Source of the DNA: Paragordius varius
Taxonomy: Eukaryota > Nematomorpha
DNA: 64,000 bases
Reading direction: 5' to 3'
NCBI GenBank assembly: GCA_964247055.1
Contig: OZ176051.1
Location: forward strand, 496,001-560,000
Part shown: in pieces, positions 25,740 to 37,300 of the stretch
How the letters are laid out: the number at the start of each line of letters is the position of its first letter
Position numbering within the stretch: the stretch's first letter is position 1
Notes under the pieces: generated by a model
The model's input: the letters and a program-made list of their open reading frames with translations, nothing else
Database searches by the model: none
Told to the model about the DNA's origin: nothing
Translations under genes and position numbers: made by a program

Positions 25740-28680
25740 ATAAATATAGTTATATTTTATTTTATTTTATTTTATTTTATTTTATTTTATTTTATTTTAT
25801 TTTATTTTATTTTATTTTATTTTATTTTATTTTATTTTAATTTATTTTATTTTATTTTATTTTATTTTATTTAATTTTATTTTATTTTATTTTATTTTAT
25901 TTATTTTATTTTATTTTATTTTATTTTATTTTATTTTATATAAATATAGTTATATTTTATTTTATTTTATTTTATTTTATTTTATTTTATTTTATTTTAT
26001 TTTTATTTTAATTTATTTTATTTTATTTTATTTTATTTTATTTTATTTTATTTTATATAAATATAGTTATATTTTATTTTATTTTATTTTATTTTATTTT
26101 ATTTTATTTTTTATTTTTATTCAATTTTTTTTGTTTTATTTTATTTAATTTTATTTTTTTTATTTTATTTTATTTTATAAAAATAAATTTATATTTTATT
26201 TTAATTTATTTTATTTTATTTTATTTTATTTTTATTCAATTTTTTTTATTTTATTTTATTATATTTTATTTTATTTTTTTTATTTTATTTTATTTTATAT
26301 AAATATAGTTATATTTTATTTTATTTTATTTTATTTTATTTTTTTTTATTTTATTTTATTTTATTTTATTTTTTTATTTTATTTTATTTTATTTTATATA
26401 AATATAGTTATATTTTATTTTATTTTATTTTATTTTATTTTATTTTATTTTATTTTATTTTCATTTTATTTTATTTTATTTTATTTTATTTTTATTCAAT
26501 TTTTTTTATTTTATTTTATTTTATTTTATTTTATTTTTTTTATTTTATTTTATTTTATATAAATATAGTTATATTTTATTTTATTTTATTTTATTTTATT
26601 TTATTTTATTTTATTTTATTTTATTTTATTTCATTTTATTTTATTTTATTTTATTTTATTTTATTTTTATTCAATTTTTTTTTATTTTATTTTATTTTAT
26701 TTTATTTTATTTTATATAAATATAGTTATATTTTATTTTATTTTATTTTATTTTATTTTATTTTATTTTATTTTATTATATTTTATTTTATTTTATTTTA
26801 TTTTATTTTTATTCAATTTTTTTTTATTTTATTTTATTATATTTTATTTAATTTTTTTTATTTTATTTTATTTTATTTTACTTAATTTTATTTTATTTTA
26901 TTTTATTTTATTTTAATTTATTTTTATTTTATTTAATTTTATTTTATTTTATTTTATTTTAATTTATTTTATTTTATTTTATTTTATTTTATATAAATAT
27001 AGTTATATTTTATTTTATTTCATTTTATTTTATTTTATTTTATTTTATTTTTATTCAATTTTTTTTTATTTTATTTTATTTTATTTTATTTTATTTTTTT
27101 TTATATTTTATTTTATATAAATATAGTTATATTTTATTTTATTTTATTTTATTTTATTTTATTTTATTTTATTTTATTTTATTTTATTTTATTTTATTTT
27201 ATTTTATTTTATTTTATTTTATTATATTTTATTTTATTTTATTTTATTTTATTTTTATTCAATTTTTTTTTATTTTTTTTTATTATATTTTATTTAATTT
27301 TTTTTATTTTATTTTATTTTATATAAATATAGTTATATTTTATTTTATTTTATTTTATTTTATTTTATTTTATTTTATTTTATTTTATTTTATTTTATTT
27401 ATTTTATTTTATTTTATTTTATTTTATTTTATATAAATATAGTTATATTTTATTTTATTTTATTTTATTTTATTTTATTTTATTTTATTTTATTTTATTT
27501 TATTTTATTTTATTTTATATAAATATAGTTATATTTTATTTTATTTTATTTTATTTTATTTTTTATTTTTATTCAATTTTTTTTGTTTTATTTTATTTAA
27601 TTTTATTTTTTTTATTTTATTTTATTTTATAAAAATAAATTTATATTTTATTTTAATTTATTTTATTTTATTTTATTTTATTTTATTTTTATTCAATTTT
27701 TTTTATTTTATTTTATTATATTTTATTTTATTTTTTTTATTTTATTTTATTTTATATAAATATAGTTATATTTTATTTTATTTTATTTTATTTTATTTTT
27801 TTTTATTTTATTTTATTTTATTTTATTTTTTTATTTTATTTTATTTTATTTTATATAAATATAGTTATATTTTATTTTATTTTATTTTATTTTATTTTAT
27901 TTTATTTTATTTTATTTTATTTTCATTTTATTTTATTTTATTTTATTTTATTTTTATTCAATATTTTTTATTTTATTTTATTTTATTTTATTTTATTTTA
28001 TTTTTTTTATTTTATTTTATTTTATATAAATATAGTTATATTTTATTTTATTTTATTTTATTTTATTTTATTTTATTTTATTTTATTTCATTTTATTTTA
28101 TTTTATTTTATTTTATTTTATTTTTATTCAATTTTTTTTTATTTTATTTTATTTTATTTTATTTTATTTTATATAAATATAGTTATATTTTATTTTATTT
28201 TATTTTATTTTATTTTATTTTATTTTATTATATTTTATTTTATTTTATTTTATTTTATTTTTATTCAATTTTTTTTTATTTTATTTTATTATATTTTATT
28301 TAATTTTTTTTATTTTATTTTATTTTATTTTACTTAATTTTATTTTATTTTATTTTATTTTATTTTAATTTATTTTTATTTTATTTTATTTTATTTTATT
28401 TTATTTTATTTTATTTTATTTTATTTTATTTTATTTTATTTTATTTTATTTTATTTTATTTTATTTTATTTTATTATATTTTATTTTATTTTATTTTATT
28501 TTATTTTTATTCAATTTTTTTTTATTTTTTTTTATTATATTTTATTTAATTTTTTTTATTTTATTTTATTTTATATAAATATAGTTATATTTTATTTTAT
28601 TTTATTTTATTTTATTTTATTTTATTTTATTTTATTTTATTTTATTTATTTTATTTTATTTTATTTTATTTTATTTTATA
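25740..28680. repeat. Tandem blocks of about 1.3-1.6 kb with TTTTTTTTG and TATAAAAATAAATTTATA markers
   Basis: A G-containing T run (G at 26,133 and 27,585), the diverged punctuating form TATAAAAATAAATTTATA (26,177 and 27,629) and the TTATATTTTATTTAATTT block (26,837 and 28,289) all share an offset of 1,452. Another marker recurs at about 25,700, 27,283 and 28,535, with unequal steps of 1,583 and 1,252, so copies differ in run length. The G-containing T run also appears in an older pair at 6,685 and 7,331. Confidence 0.7.
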
Positions 28681-28774
28681 TAAATATAGTTATATTTTAT
28701 TTTATTTTATTTTATTTTATTTTATTTTATTTTATTTTATTTTATTTTATTTTATTTTATTTTATTTTATTTTA

Positions 28775-29817
28775 TTGTATTTTATTTTTATTTTATTTTA
28801 TTTTATTTTATTTTATTTTATTTTATTTTATTTTATTTTATTTTATTTTATTTTATTTTATTTTATTTTATTTTATTTTATTTTATTTTTTTTATTTTAT
28901 TTTATTTTATTTTATAAAAATAAATTTATATTTTATTTTAATTTATTTTATTTTATTTTATTTTATTTTATTTTTATTCAATTTTTTTTATTTTATTTTA
29001 TTATATTTTATTTTATTTTTTTTATTTTATTTTATTTTATATAAATATAGTTATATTTTATTTTATTTTATTTTATTTTTTTTTATTTTATTTTATTTTT
29101 TTTTATTTTATTTTATTTTATTTTATTTTATTTTATTTTATTTTATTTTATTTTATTTTATTTTATTTTATTTTATTTTAGTTTATTTTATTGTATTTTA
29201 TTTTTATTTTATTTTATTTTATTTTATTTTATTTTATTTTATTTTATTTTATTTTATTTTATTTTATTTTATTTTATTTTATTTTTTTTATTTTATTTTA
29301 TTTTATTTTATAAAAATAAATTTATATTTTATTTTAATTTATTTTATTTTATTTTATTTTATTTTATTTTTATTCAATTTTTTTTATTTTATTTTATTAT
29401 ATTTTAATTTATTTTTTTTATTTTATTTTATTTTATATAAATATAGTTATATTTTATTTTATTTTATTTTATTTTTTTTTATTTTATTTTATTTTTTTTT
29501 ATTTTATTTTATTTTATTTTATTTTTTTTATTTTATTTTATTTTATTTTATTTTATTTTATTTTATTTTATTTTATTTTATTGTATTTTATTTTATTTTA
29601 TTTTATTTTATTTTATTTTATTTTATTTTATTTTATTTTATTTTATTTTATTTTATTTTATTTTATTTTATTTTATTTTATTTTATTTTATTTTATTTTA
29701 TTTTATTTTATTTTATTTTACTTAATTTTATTTTATTTTATTTTAATTTATTTTTATTTTATTTAATTTTATTTTATTTTAATTTTATTTTAATTTATTT
29801 TATTTTATTTAATTTTA
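28775..29817. repeat. Last part of the pentanucleotide array, long TTTTA runs
   Basis: Here the punctuating motif thins out and long uninterrupted TTTTA runs dominate. Two more copies of TATAAAAATAAATTTATA occur at 28,914 and 29,310 (396 apart), and TTGTA units appear at about 28,775, 29,190 and 29,581. Open frames here are made of repeated LFYFI codons and are artefacts of the 5-nt period. Confidence 0.85.
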
Positions 29818-29997
29818 TATAAATATAGTTATATTTTATTTTATTTTATTTTATTTTTTTTTTATTTTATTTTATATTAATATATTTATATTTTATTAGA
29901 TTTTATTTTATTTTATTTTATATTAATTTAGTTATATTTTATTTTATTTTATATTATTTTATTTTATATTATTTTATTTTACTTTAATTTATTTTTT
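29818..29997. repeat. Degenerate edge of the pentanucleotide array and satellite junction
   Basis: The last canonical TATATAAATATAG motif is at about 29,816. After it the array carries more changes than anywhere to the left: TATATTAATATATTTATA, a TTAGA unit, TATATTAATTTAG, several ATATT interruptions and ACTTTAATTT. The 178-bp satellite begins at 29,998 with ACTAGTCGCATC. TACTTTAA at 29,980-29,987 also occurs near the 3' end of the 178-bp monomer at about the right distance, so the real breakpoint could be some 18 bp earlier; this may be chance in such A/T-rich DNA. Confidence 0.8.
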
Positions 29998-30885
29998 ACT
30001 AGTCGCATCAATACTCAAGTTAAATTTTGTCCTTAAAAATCGGATATTGGTCACCGGTGAAAAAAACTATTTTTAATACATTCTCTTAGTAAGACTACAT
30101 CAAAATATAGAGATAGTTTGACAAACTCTTTCATACCCGATTTTTACAACGATACTTTAAAAATTAATGTATAAAACTAGTCGCATCAATACTCAAGCTA
30201 AACATTGTCCTTAAAAATCGGATAATGGTCACCGGTGAAAAAAACTATTTTTAATACATTCTCTTAGTAAGACTACATCAAAATATAGAGATAGTTTGAC
30301 AAACTCTTTCATATCCGATTTTTACAACGATACTTTAAAAATTATGGTATTAAACCAGTCGCATCCATACTCAAGTTAAACTTTGTCCTTAAAAATCGGA
30401 TATTGGTCACCGGTGAACAAAATTATTTTTTATGCATTCTCTTAGTAAGATTACATCAAAATATAGAGATAGTTTGACAAACTCTTTCATATCCAATTTT
30501 TATAACGATACTTTAAAAATTATGGTATTAAACCAGTCGCATCAATACTCAAGTTAAACTTTGTCCTGAAAAATCGGATATTAGTCACCGGTGAACAAAA
30601 TTAATTTATATACATTCTCTTAGTAAGACTACATCAAAATATAGAGATAGTTTGACAAACTCTTTCATATCCGATTTTTACAACGATACTTTAAAAATTA
30701 ATGTATAAAACTAGTCGCATCAATACTCAAGCTAAAGTTGTCCTTAAAAATCGGATAATGGTCACCGGTGAAAAAAACTATTTTTTATACATTCTCTTAG
30801 TAAGACTACATCAAAATATAGAGATAGTTTGACAAACTCTTTCATATCCGATTTTTACAACGATATTTAAAAATTAATGTATAAA

Positions 30886-31077
30886 ACTAGTCGTATCAAT
30901 AAATCGCATACACACTCAAGTTAAACTTTGTCCTTAAAAATCGGGATATTGGTCACCGGTGAACAAAATTATTTTTTATACATTCTCTTAGTAGGACTAC
31001 ATCAAAATATAGAGATAGTTTGACAAACTCTTTTATATCCGATTTTTACAACGATACTTTAAAAATTAATGTGTTAA
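30886..31077 (+). repeat. Long monomer variant with a 13-bp tandem duplication
   Basis: This 192-bp monomer opens with TCGTATCAATAAA ahead of TCGCATACACACTC, where the normal form has TCGCATCAATACTC. The extra 13 bp are a diverged tandem copy of the monomer start. One extra G (TCGGG) gives 192 rather than 191. Two sub-forms occur in the array, one continuing CGCATACACACTC and one CGCATCAATACTC; by eye there are about 30 such monomers in total. Most sit at fixed places in the higher-order repeats. Confidence 0.85.
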
Positions 31078-31113
31078 ACTAGTCGCATCAATACTCAAGT
31101 TAAACTTTGTCCT

Positions 31114-31226
31114 TAAAAATCGGATATTTGTCACCGGTGAACAAAATTATTTTTTATACATTCTCTTAGTAAGACTACATCAAAATATAGAGATAGTTTG
31201 ACAAACTCTTTCATATCCGATTTTTA
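31114..31226. repeat. Inverted repeat within the 178-bp monomer (example)
   Basis: TAAAAATCGGATAT at 31,114-31,127 and its exact reverse complement ATATCCGATTTTTA at 31,213-31,226, with 85 nt between. The arms recur in most monomers of the array. One class carries CCAATTTTTA in the second arm and another GGATAA in the first, so the dyad is intact only in part of the monomers. It could be a paired binding site for a dimeric protein or a cruciform-prone element; sequence alone cannot decide. Confidence 0.85.
31131..31140. repeat. Conserved palindrome TCACCGGTGA (example)
   Basis: A perfect 10-bp palindrome four bases downstream of the first inverted-repeat arm, and the most G/C-rich spot in the monomer. 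It is present in nearly every monomer. Rare departures are TCATCGGTGA, GTATCCGGTGA and, on the right side, TCATAGGTGA (near 55,063, 55,432, 56,864 and 57,221). Strong retention in so A/T-rich a repeat makes it a candidate protein-binding site, but homogenisation alone could also keep it. Confidence 0.85.
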
Positions 31227-34200
31227 CAACGATACTTTAAAAATTAATGTGTTAAACTAGTCGCATCAATACTCAAGTTAAACTTTGTCCTTAAAAATCG
31301 GATATTGGTCACCGGTGAACAAAATTATTTTTTATGCATTCTCTTAGTAAGATTACATCAAAATATAGAGATAGTTTGACAAACTCTTTCATATCCAATT
31401 TTTATAACGATACTTTAAAAATTATGGTATTAAACCAGTCGCATCAATACTCAAGTTAAACTTTGTCCTGAAAAATCGGATATTGGTCACCGGTGAAAAA
31501 AACTATTTTTTATACATTCTCTTAGTAAGACTACATCAATATATAGAGATAGTTTGACAAACTCTTTCATATCCGATTTTTACAACGATACTTTAAAAAT
31601 TAATGTATAAAACTAGTCGCATCAATACTCAAGCTAAACATTGTCCTTAAAAATCGGATATTTGTCACCGGTGAACAAAATTATTTTTTATACATTCTCT
31701 TAGTAGGACTACATCAAAATATAGAGATAGTTTGACAAACTCTTTCATATCCGATTTTTACAACGATACTTTAAAAATTAATGTGTTAAACTAGTCGCAT
31801 CAATACTCAAGTTAAACTTTGTCCTTAAAAATCGGATATTTGTCACCGGTGAACAAAATTATTTTTTATACATTCTCTTAGTAAGATTACATCAAAATAT
31901 AGAGATAGTTTGACAAACTCTTTCATATCCGATTTTTATAACGATACTTTAAAAATTATGGTATTAAACCAGTCGCATCAATACTCAAGTTAAACATTGT
32001 CCTTAAAAATCGGATAATGGTCACCGGTGAAAAAAACTATTTTTTATACATTCTCTTAGTAAGACTACATCAAAATATAGAGATAGTTTGACAAACTCTT
32101 TCATATCCGATTTTTACAACGATATTTAAAAATTAATGTATAAAACTAGTCGCATCAATACTCAAGCTAAACATTGTCCTTAAAAATCGGATAATGGTCA
32201 CCGGTGAAAAAAACTATTTTTTATACATTCTCTTAGTAAGACTACATCAAAATATAGAGATAGTTTGACAAACTCTTTCATATCCGATTTTTACAACGAT
32301 ATTTAAAAATTAATGTATAAAACTAGTCGTATCAATAAATCGCATACACACTCAAGTTAAACTTTGTCCTTAAAAATCGGATATTTGTCACCGGTGAACA
32401 AAATTATTTTTTATACATTCTCTTAGTAAGACTACATCAAAATATAGAGATAGTTTGACAAACTCTTTCATATCCGATTTTTACAACGATACTTTAAAAA
32501 TTAATGTGTTAAACTAGTCGCATCAATACTCAAGTCAAACTTTGTCCTTAAAAATCGGATATTTGTCACCGGTGAACAAAATTATTTTTTATACATTCTC
32601 TTAGTAGGACTACATCAAAATATAGAGATAGTTTGACAAACTCTTTCATATCCGATTTTTACAACGATACTTAAAAATTAATGTGTCAAACTAGTCGCAT
32701 CAATACTCAAGTTAAACTTTGTCCTTAAAAATTGGATATTTGTCACCGGTGAACAAAATTATTTTTTATACATTCTCTTAGTAAGATTACATCAAAATAT
32801 AGAGATAGTTTGACAAACTCTTTCATATCCGATTTTTACAACGATACTTTAAAAATTAATGTATAAAACTAGTCGCATCAATACTCAAGCTAAACATTGT
32901 CCTTAAAAATCGGATAATGGTCACCGGTGAAAAAAACTATTTTTTATACATTCTCTTAGTAAGACTACATCAAAATATAGAGATAGTTTGACAAACTCTT
33001 TCATATCCGATTTTTACAACGATATTTAAAAATTAATGTATAAAACTAGTCGTATCAATAAATCGCATACACACTCAAGTTAAACTTTGTCCTTAAAAAT
33101 CGGATATTGGTCACCGGTGAACAAAATTATTTTTTATACATTCTCTTAGTAGGACTACATCAAAATATAGAGATAGTTTGACAAACTCTTTCATATCCGA
33201 TTTTTACAACGATACTTTAAAAATTAATGTGTTAAACTAGTCGCATCAATACTCAAGTTAAACTTTGTCCTTAAAAATCGGATATTGGTCATCGGTGAAC
33301 AAAATTATTTTTTATGCATTCTCTTAGTAAGATTACATCAAAATATAGAGATAGTTTGACAAACTCTTTCATATCCAATTTTTACAACGATACTTTAAAA
33401 ATTATGGTATTAAACCAGTCGCATCAATACTCAAGTTAAACTTTGTCCTGAAAAATCGGATATTGGTCACCGGTGAACAAAATTAATTTATATACATTCT
33501 CTTAGTAAGACTACATCAAAATATAGAGATAGTTTGACAAACTCTTTCATATCCGATTTTTACAACGATACTTTAAAAATTAATGTGTTAAACTAGTCGC
33601 ATCAATACTCAAGTTAAACTTTGTCCTTAAAAATCGGATATTGGTCACCGGTGAACAAAATTATTTTTTATGCATTCTCTTAGTAAGATTACATCAAAAT
33701 ATAGAGATAGTTTGACAAACTCTTTCATATCCAATTTTTACAACGATACTTTAAAAATTATGGTATTAAACCAGTCGCATCAATACTCAAGTTAAACTTT
33801 GTCCTGAAAAATCGGATATTGGTCACCGGTGAACAAAATTAATTTATATACATTCTCTTAGTAAGACTACATCAAAATATAGAGATAGTTTGACAAACTC
33901 TTTCATATCCGATTTTTACAACGATACTTTAAAAATTAATGTCTTAAACTAGTCGCATTAATACTCAAGTTAAACTTTGTCCTTAAAAATCGGATATTGG
34001 TCACCGGTGAACAAAATTATTTTTTATACATTCTCTTAGTAGGACTACATCAAAATATAGAGATAGTTTGACAAACTCTTTCATATCCGATTTTTACAAC
34101 GATACTTTAAAAATTAATGTGTTAAACTAGTCGCATCAATACTCAAGTTAAACTTTGTCCTTAAAAATCGGATATTGGTCACCGGTGAACAAAATTATTT

Positions 34201-37200
34201 TTTATGCATTCTCTTAGTAAGACTACATCAAAATATAGAGATAGTTTGGCAAACTCTTTCATATCCGAATTTTACAACGTTACTTTAAAAATTAATGTAT
34301 AAAACTAGTCGCATCAATACTCAAGTTAAACATTGTCCTTAAAAATCGGATATTGGTATCCGGTGAACAAAATTATTTTTTATACATTCTTTTAGCAAGA
34401 CTACATCAAAATATAGAAATAGTTTGACAAATTCTTTCATATCCGATTTTTACAACGATACTTTAAAAATTAATGTATAAAACTAGTCGTATCAATAAAT
34501 CGCATCAATACTCAAGTTAAACTTTGTCCTTAAAAATCGGATATTGATCACCGGTGAACAAAATTATTTTTTATACATTCTCTTAGTAGGACTACATCAA
34601 AATATAGAGATAGTTTGACAAACTCTTTCATATCCGATTTTTACAACGATACTTTAAAAATTAATGTGTTAAAATAGTCGCATCAATACTCAAGTTAAAC
34701 TTTGTCCTTAAAAATCGGATATTGGTCACCGGTGAACAAAATTATTTTTTATGCATTCTCTTAGTAAGATTACATCAAAATATAGAGATAGTTTGACAAA
34801 CTCTTTCATATCCAATTTTTATAACGATACTTTAAAAATTATGGTATTAAACCAGTCGCATCAATACTCAAGTTAAACTTTGTCCTGAAAAATCGGATAT
34901 TGCTCACCGGTGAACAAAATTATTTTTTATGCATTCTCTTAGTAAGATTACATCAAAATATAGAGATAGTTTGACAAACTCTTTCATATCCAATTTTTAT
35001 AACGATACTTTAAAAATTATGGTATTAAACCAGTCGCATCAATACACAAGTTAAACTTTGTCCTGAAAAATCGGATATTGGTCACCGGTGAACAAAATTA
35101 TTATATACATTCTCTTAGTAAGACTACATCAAAATATAGAGATAGTTTGACAAACTCTTTCATATCCGATTTTTACAACGAGACTTTAAAAATTAATGTA
35201 TAAAACTAGTCGCATCAATACTCAAGCTAAACATTGTCCTTAAAAATCGGATAATGGTCACCGGTGAAAAAAACTATTTTTTATACATTCTCTTAGTAGG
35301 ACTACATCAAAATATAGAGATAGTTTGACAAACTCTTTCATATCCGATTTTTACAACGATATTTAAAAATTAATGTATAAAACTAGTCGTATCAATAAAT
35401 CGCATACACACTCAAGTTAAACTTTGTCCTTAAAAATCGGATATTGGTCACCGGTGAACAAAATTATTTTTTATACATTCTCTTAGTAGGACTACATCAA
35501 AATATAGAGATAGTTTGACAAACTCTTTCATATCCGATTTTTACAACGATACTTTAAAAATTAATGTGTTAAACTAGTCGCATCAATACTCAAGTTAAAC
35601 TTTGTCCTTAAAAATCGGATATTTGTCACCGGTGAACAAAATTATTTTTTATACATTCTCTTAGTAAGACTACATCAAAATATAGAGATAGTTTGACAAA
35701 CTCTTTCATATCCGATTTTTACAACGATACTTTAAAAATTAATGTGTTAAACTAGTCGCATCAATACTCAAGTTAAACTTTGTCCTTAAAAATCGGATAT
35801 TTGTCACCGGTGAACAAAATTATTTTTTATACATTCTCTTAGTAGGACTACATCAAAATATAGAGATAGTTTGACAAACTCTTTCATATCCGATTTTTAC
35901 AACGATACTTTAAAAATTAATGTGTTAAAGTCGCATCAATACTCAAGTTAAACTTTGTCCTTAAAAATCGGATATTTGTCACCGGTGAACAAAATTATTT
36001 TTTATACATTCTCTTAGTAAGATTACATCAAAATATAGAGATAGTTTGACAAACTCTTTCATATCCGATTTTTACAACGATACTTTAAAAATTAATGTAT
36101 AAAACTAGTCGCATCAATACTCAAGCTAAACATTGTCCTTAAAAATCGGATAATGGTCACCGGTGAAAAAAACTATTTTTTATACATTCTCTTAGTAAGA
36201 CTACATCAAAATATAGAGATAGTTTCACAAACTCTTTCATATCCGATTTTTACAACGATATTTAAAAATTAATGTATAAAACTAGTCGTATCAATACTCA
36301 AGTTAAACTTTGTCCTTAAAAATCGGATATTGGTCACCGGTGAACAAAATTATTTTTTATACATTCTCTTAGTAAGATTACATCAAAATATAGAGATAGT
36401 TTGACAAACTCTTTCATATACAATTTTTATAACGATACTTTAAAAATTATGGTATTAAACCAGTCGCATCAATACTCAAGTTAAACATTGTCCTTAAAAA
36501 TCGGATAATGGTCACCGGTGAAAAAAACTATTTTTTATACATTCTCTTAGTAAGACTACATCAAAATATAGAGATAGTTTGACAAACTCTTTCATATCCG
36601 ATTTTTACAACGATATTTAAAAATTAATGTATAAAACTAGTCGTATCAATAAATCGCATACACACTCAAGTTAAACTTTGTCCTTAAAAATCGGATATTG
36701 GTCACCGGTGAACAAAATTATTTTTTATACATTCTCTTAGTAGGACTACATCAAAATATAGAGATAGTTTGACAAACTCTTTCATATCCGATTTTTACAA
36801 CGATACTTTAAAAATTAATGTGTTAAACTAGTCGCATCAATACTCAAGTTAAACTTTGTCCTTAAAAATCGGATATTGGTCACCGGTGAACAAAATTATT
36901 TTTTATGCATTCTCTTAGTAAGATTACATCAAAATATAGAGATAGTTTGACAAACTCTTTCATATCCAATTTTTACAACGATACTTTAAAAATTATGGTA
37001 TTAAACCAGTCGCATCAATACTCAAGTTAAACTTTGTCCTGAAAAATCGGATATTGGTCACCGGTGAACAAAATTAATTTATATACATTCTCTTAGTAAG
37101 ACTACATCAAAATATAGAGATAGTTTGACAAACTCTTTCATATCCGATTTTTACAACGATACTTTAAAAATTAATGTGTTAAACTAGTCGCATCAATACT

Positions 37201-37300
37201 CAAGCTAAACATTGTCCTTAAAAATCGGATAATGGTCACCGGTGAAAAAAACTATTTTTTATACATTCTCTTAGTAAGACTACATCAAAATATAGAGATA

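Larger units (their letters stand above)
1..29997. repeat. Complex (TTTTA)n pentanucleotide satellite array
   Basis: Nearly 30 kb made of TTTTA units, with almost no G or C outside a few recurring variants. Strand asymmetry is extreme: T-rich on +, A-rich on -. It is not a plain microsatellite. A TATATAAATATAGTTATA motif punctuates it, and variant units (TTTGA in runs of two or three, TTTCA, TTTTCA, TTCTA, TTACTTAA, AATTTATTTT, TTATTCAA plus T run) recur in the same order many times, which shows that composite blocks were copied. The array is cut by the left window edge. The only unique-looking DNA in it is the two SINE copies. Long LFYFI-type open frames in it are translations of the 15-nt triple unit and are not genes. 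No function can be read from sequence; heterochromatic satellite is the plain reading. Confidence 0.97.
31078..31255 (+). repeat. Representative consensus-like 178-bp monomer
   Basis: This monomer starts ACTAGTCGCATC and is close to the array consensus. In monomer coordinates: CpGs near 7, 44, 58, 141 and 153; inverted-repeat arms at 37-50 and 136-149; palindrome at 54-63; T-rich tract at 69-80; A-rich tract near 159-168. It differs from the most common form at one base after the first arm (ATTTG for ATTGG). The phase chosen for the monomer is arbitrary. Confidence 0.9.

Noticed and set aside
5198..29766. Open reading frames of 61-123 codons on the + strand rich in Leu, Phe, Tyr and Ile (for example at 5,198, 7,952, 12,811, 16,747, 19,581, 21,638, 28,775 and 29,581)
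   Set aside because: They are translations of TTTTA repeats, which give a five-residue period from three 5-nt units. They lack any domain, start or stop where the array happens to change phase, and are duplicated only because the satellite blocks are.
1..29997. Poly(A) signals, terminators or rho-independent hairpins in T runs and AATAAA-like strings
   Set aside because: T runs are part of the repeated TTATTCAA element and of slippage. No transcript unit is present for them to end.
1..29997. Organellar or plasmid DNA because of the extreme A/T content
   Set aside because: There are no organellar genes, the SINE has Pol III promoter elements and LINE-style target repeats, and the array joins a 178-bp higher-order satellite. 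All of this points to nuclear chromosomes.
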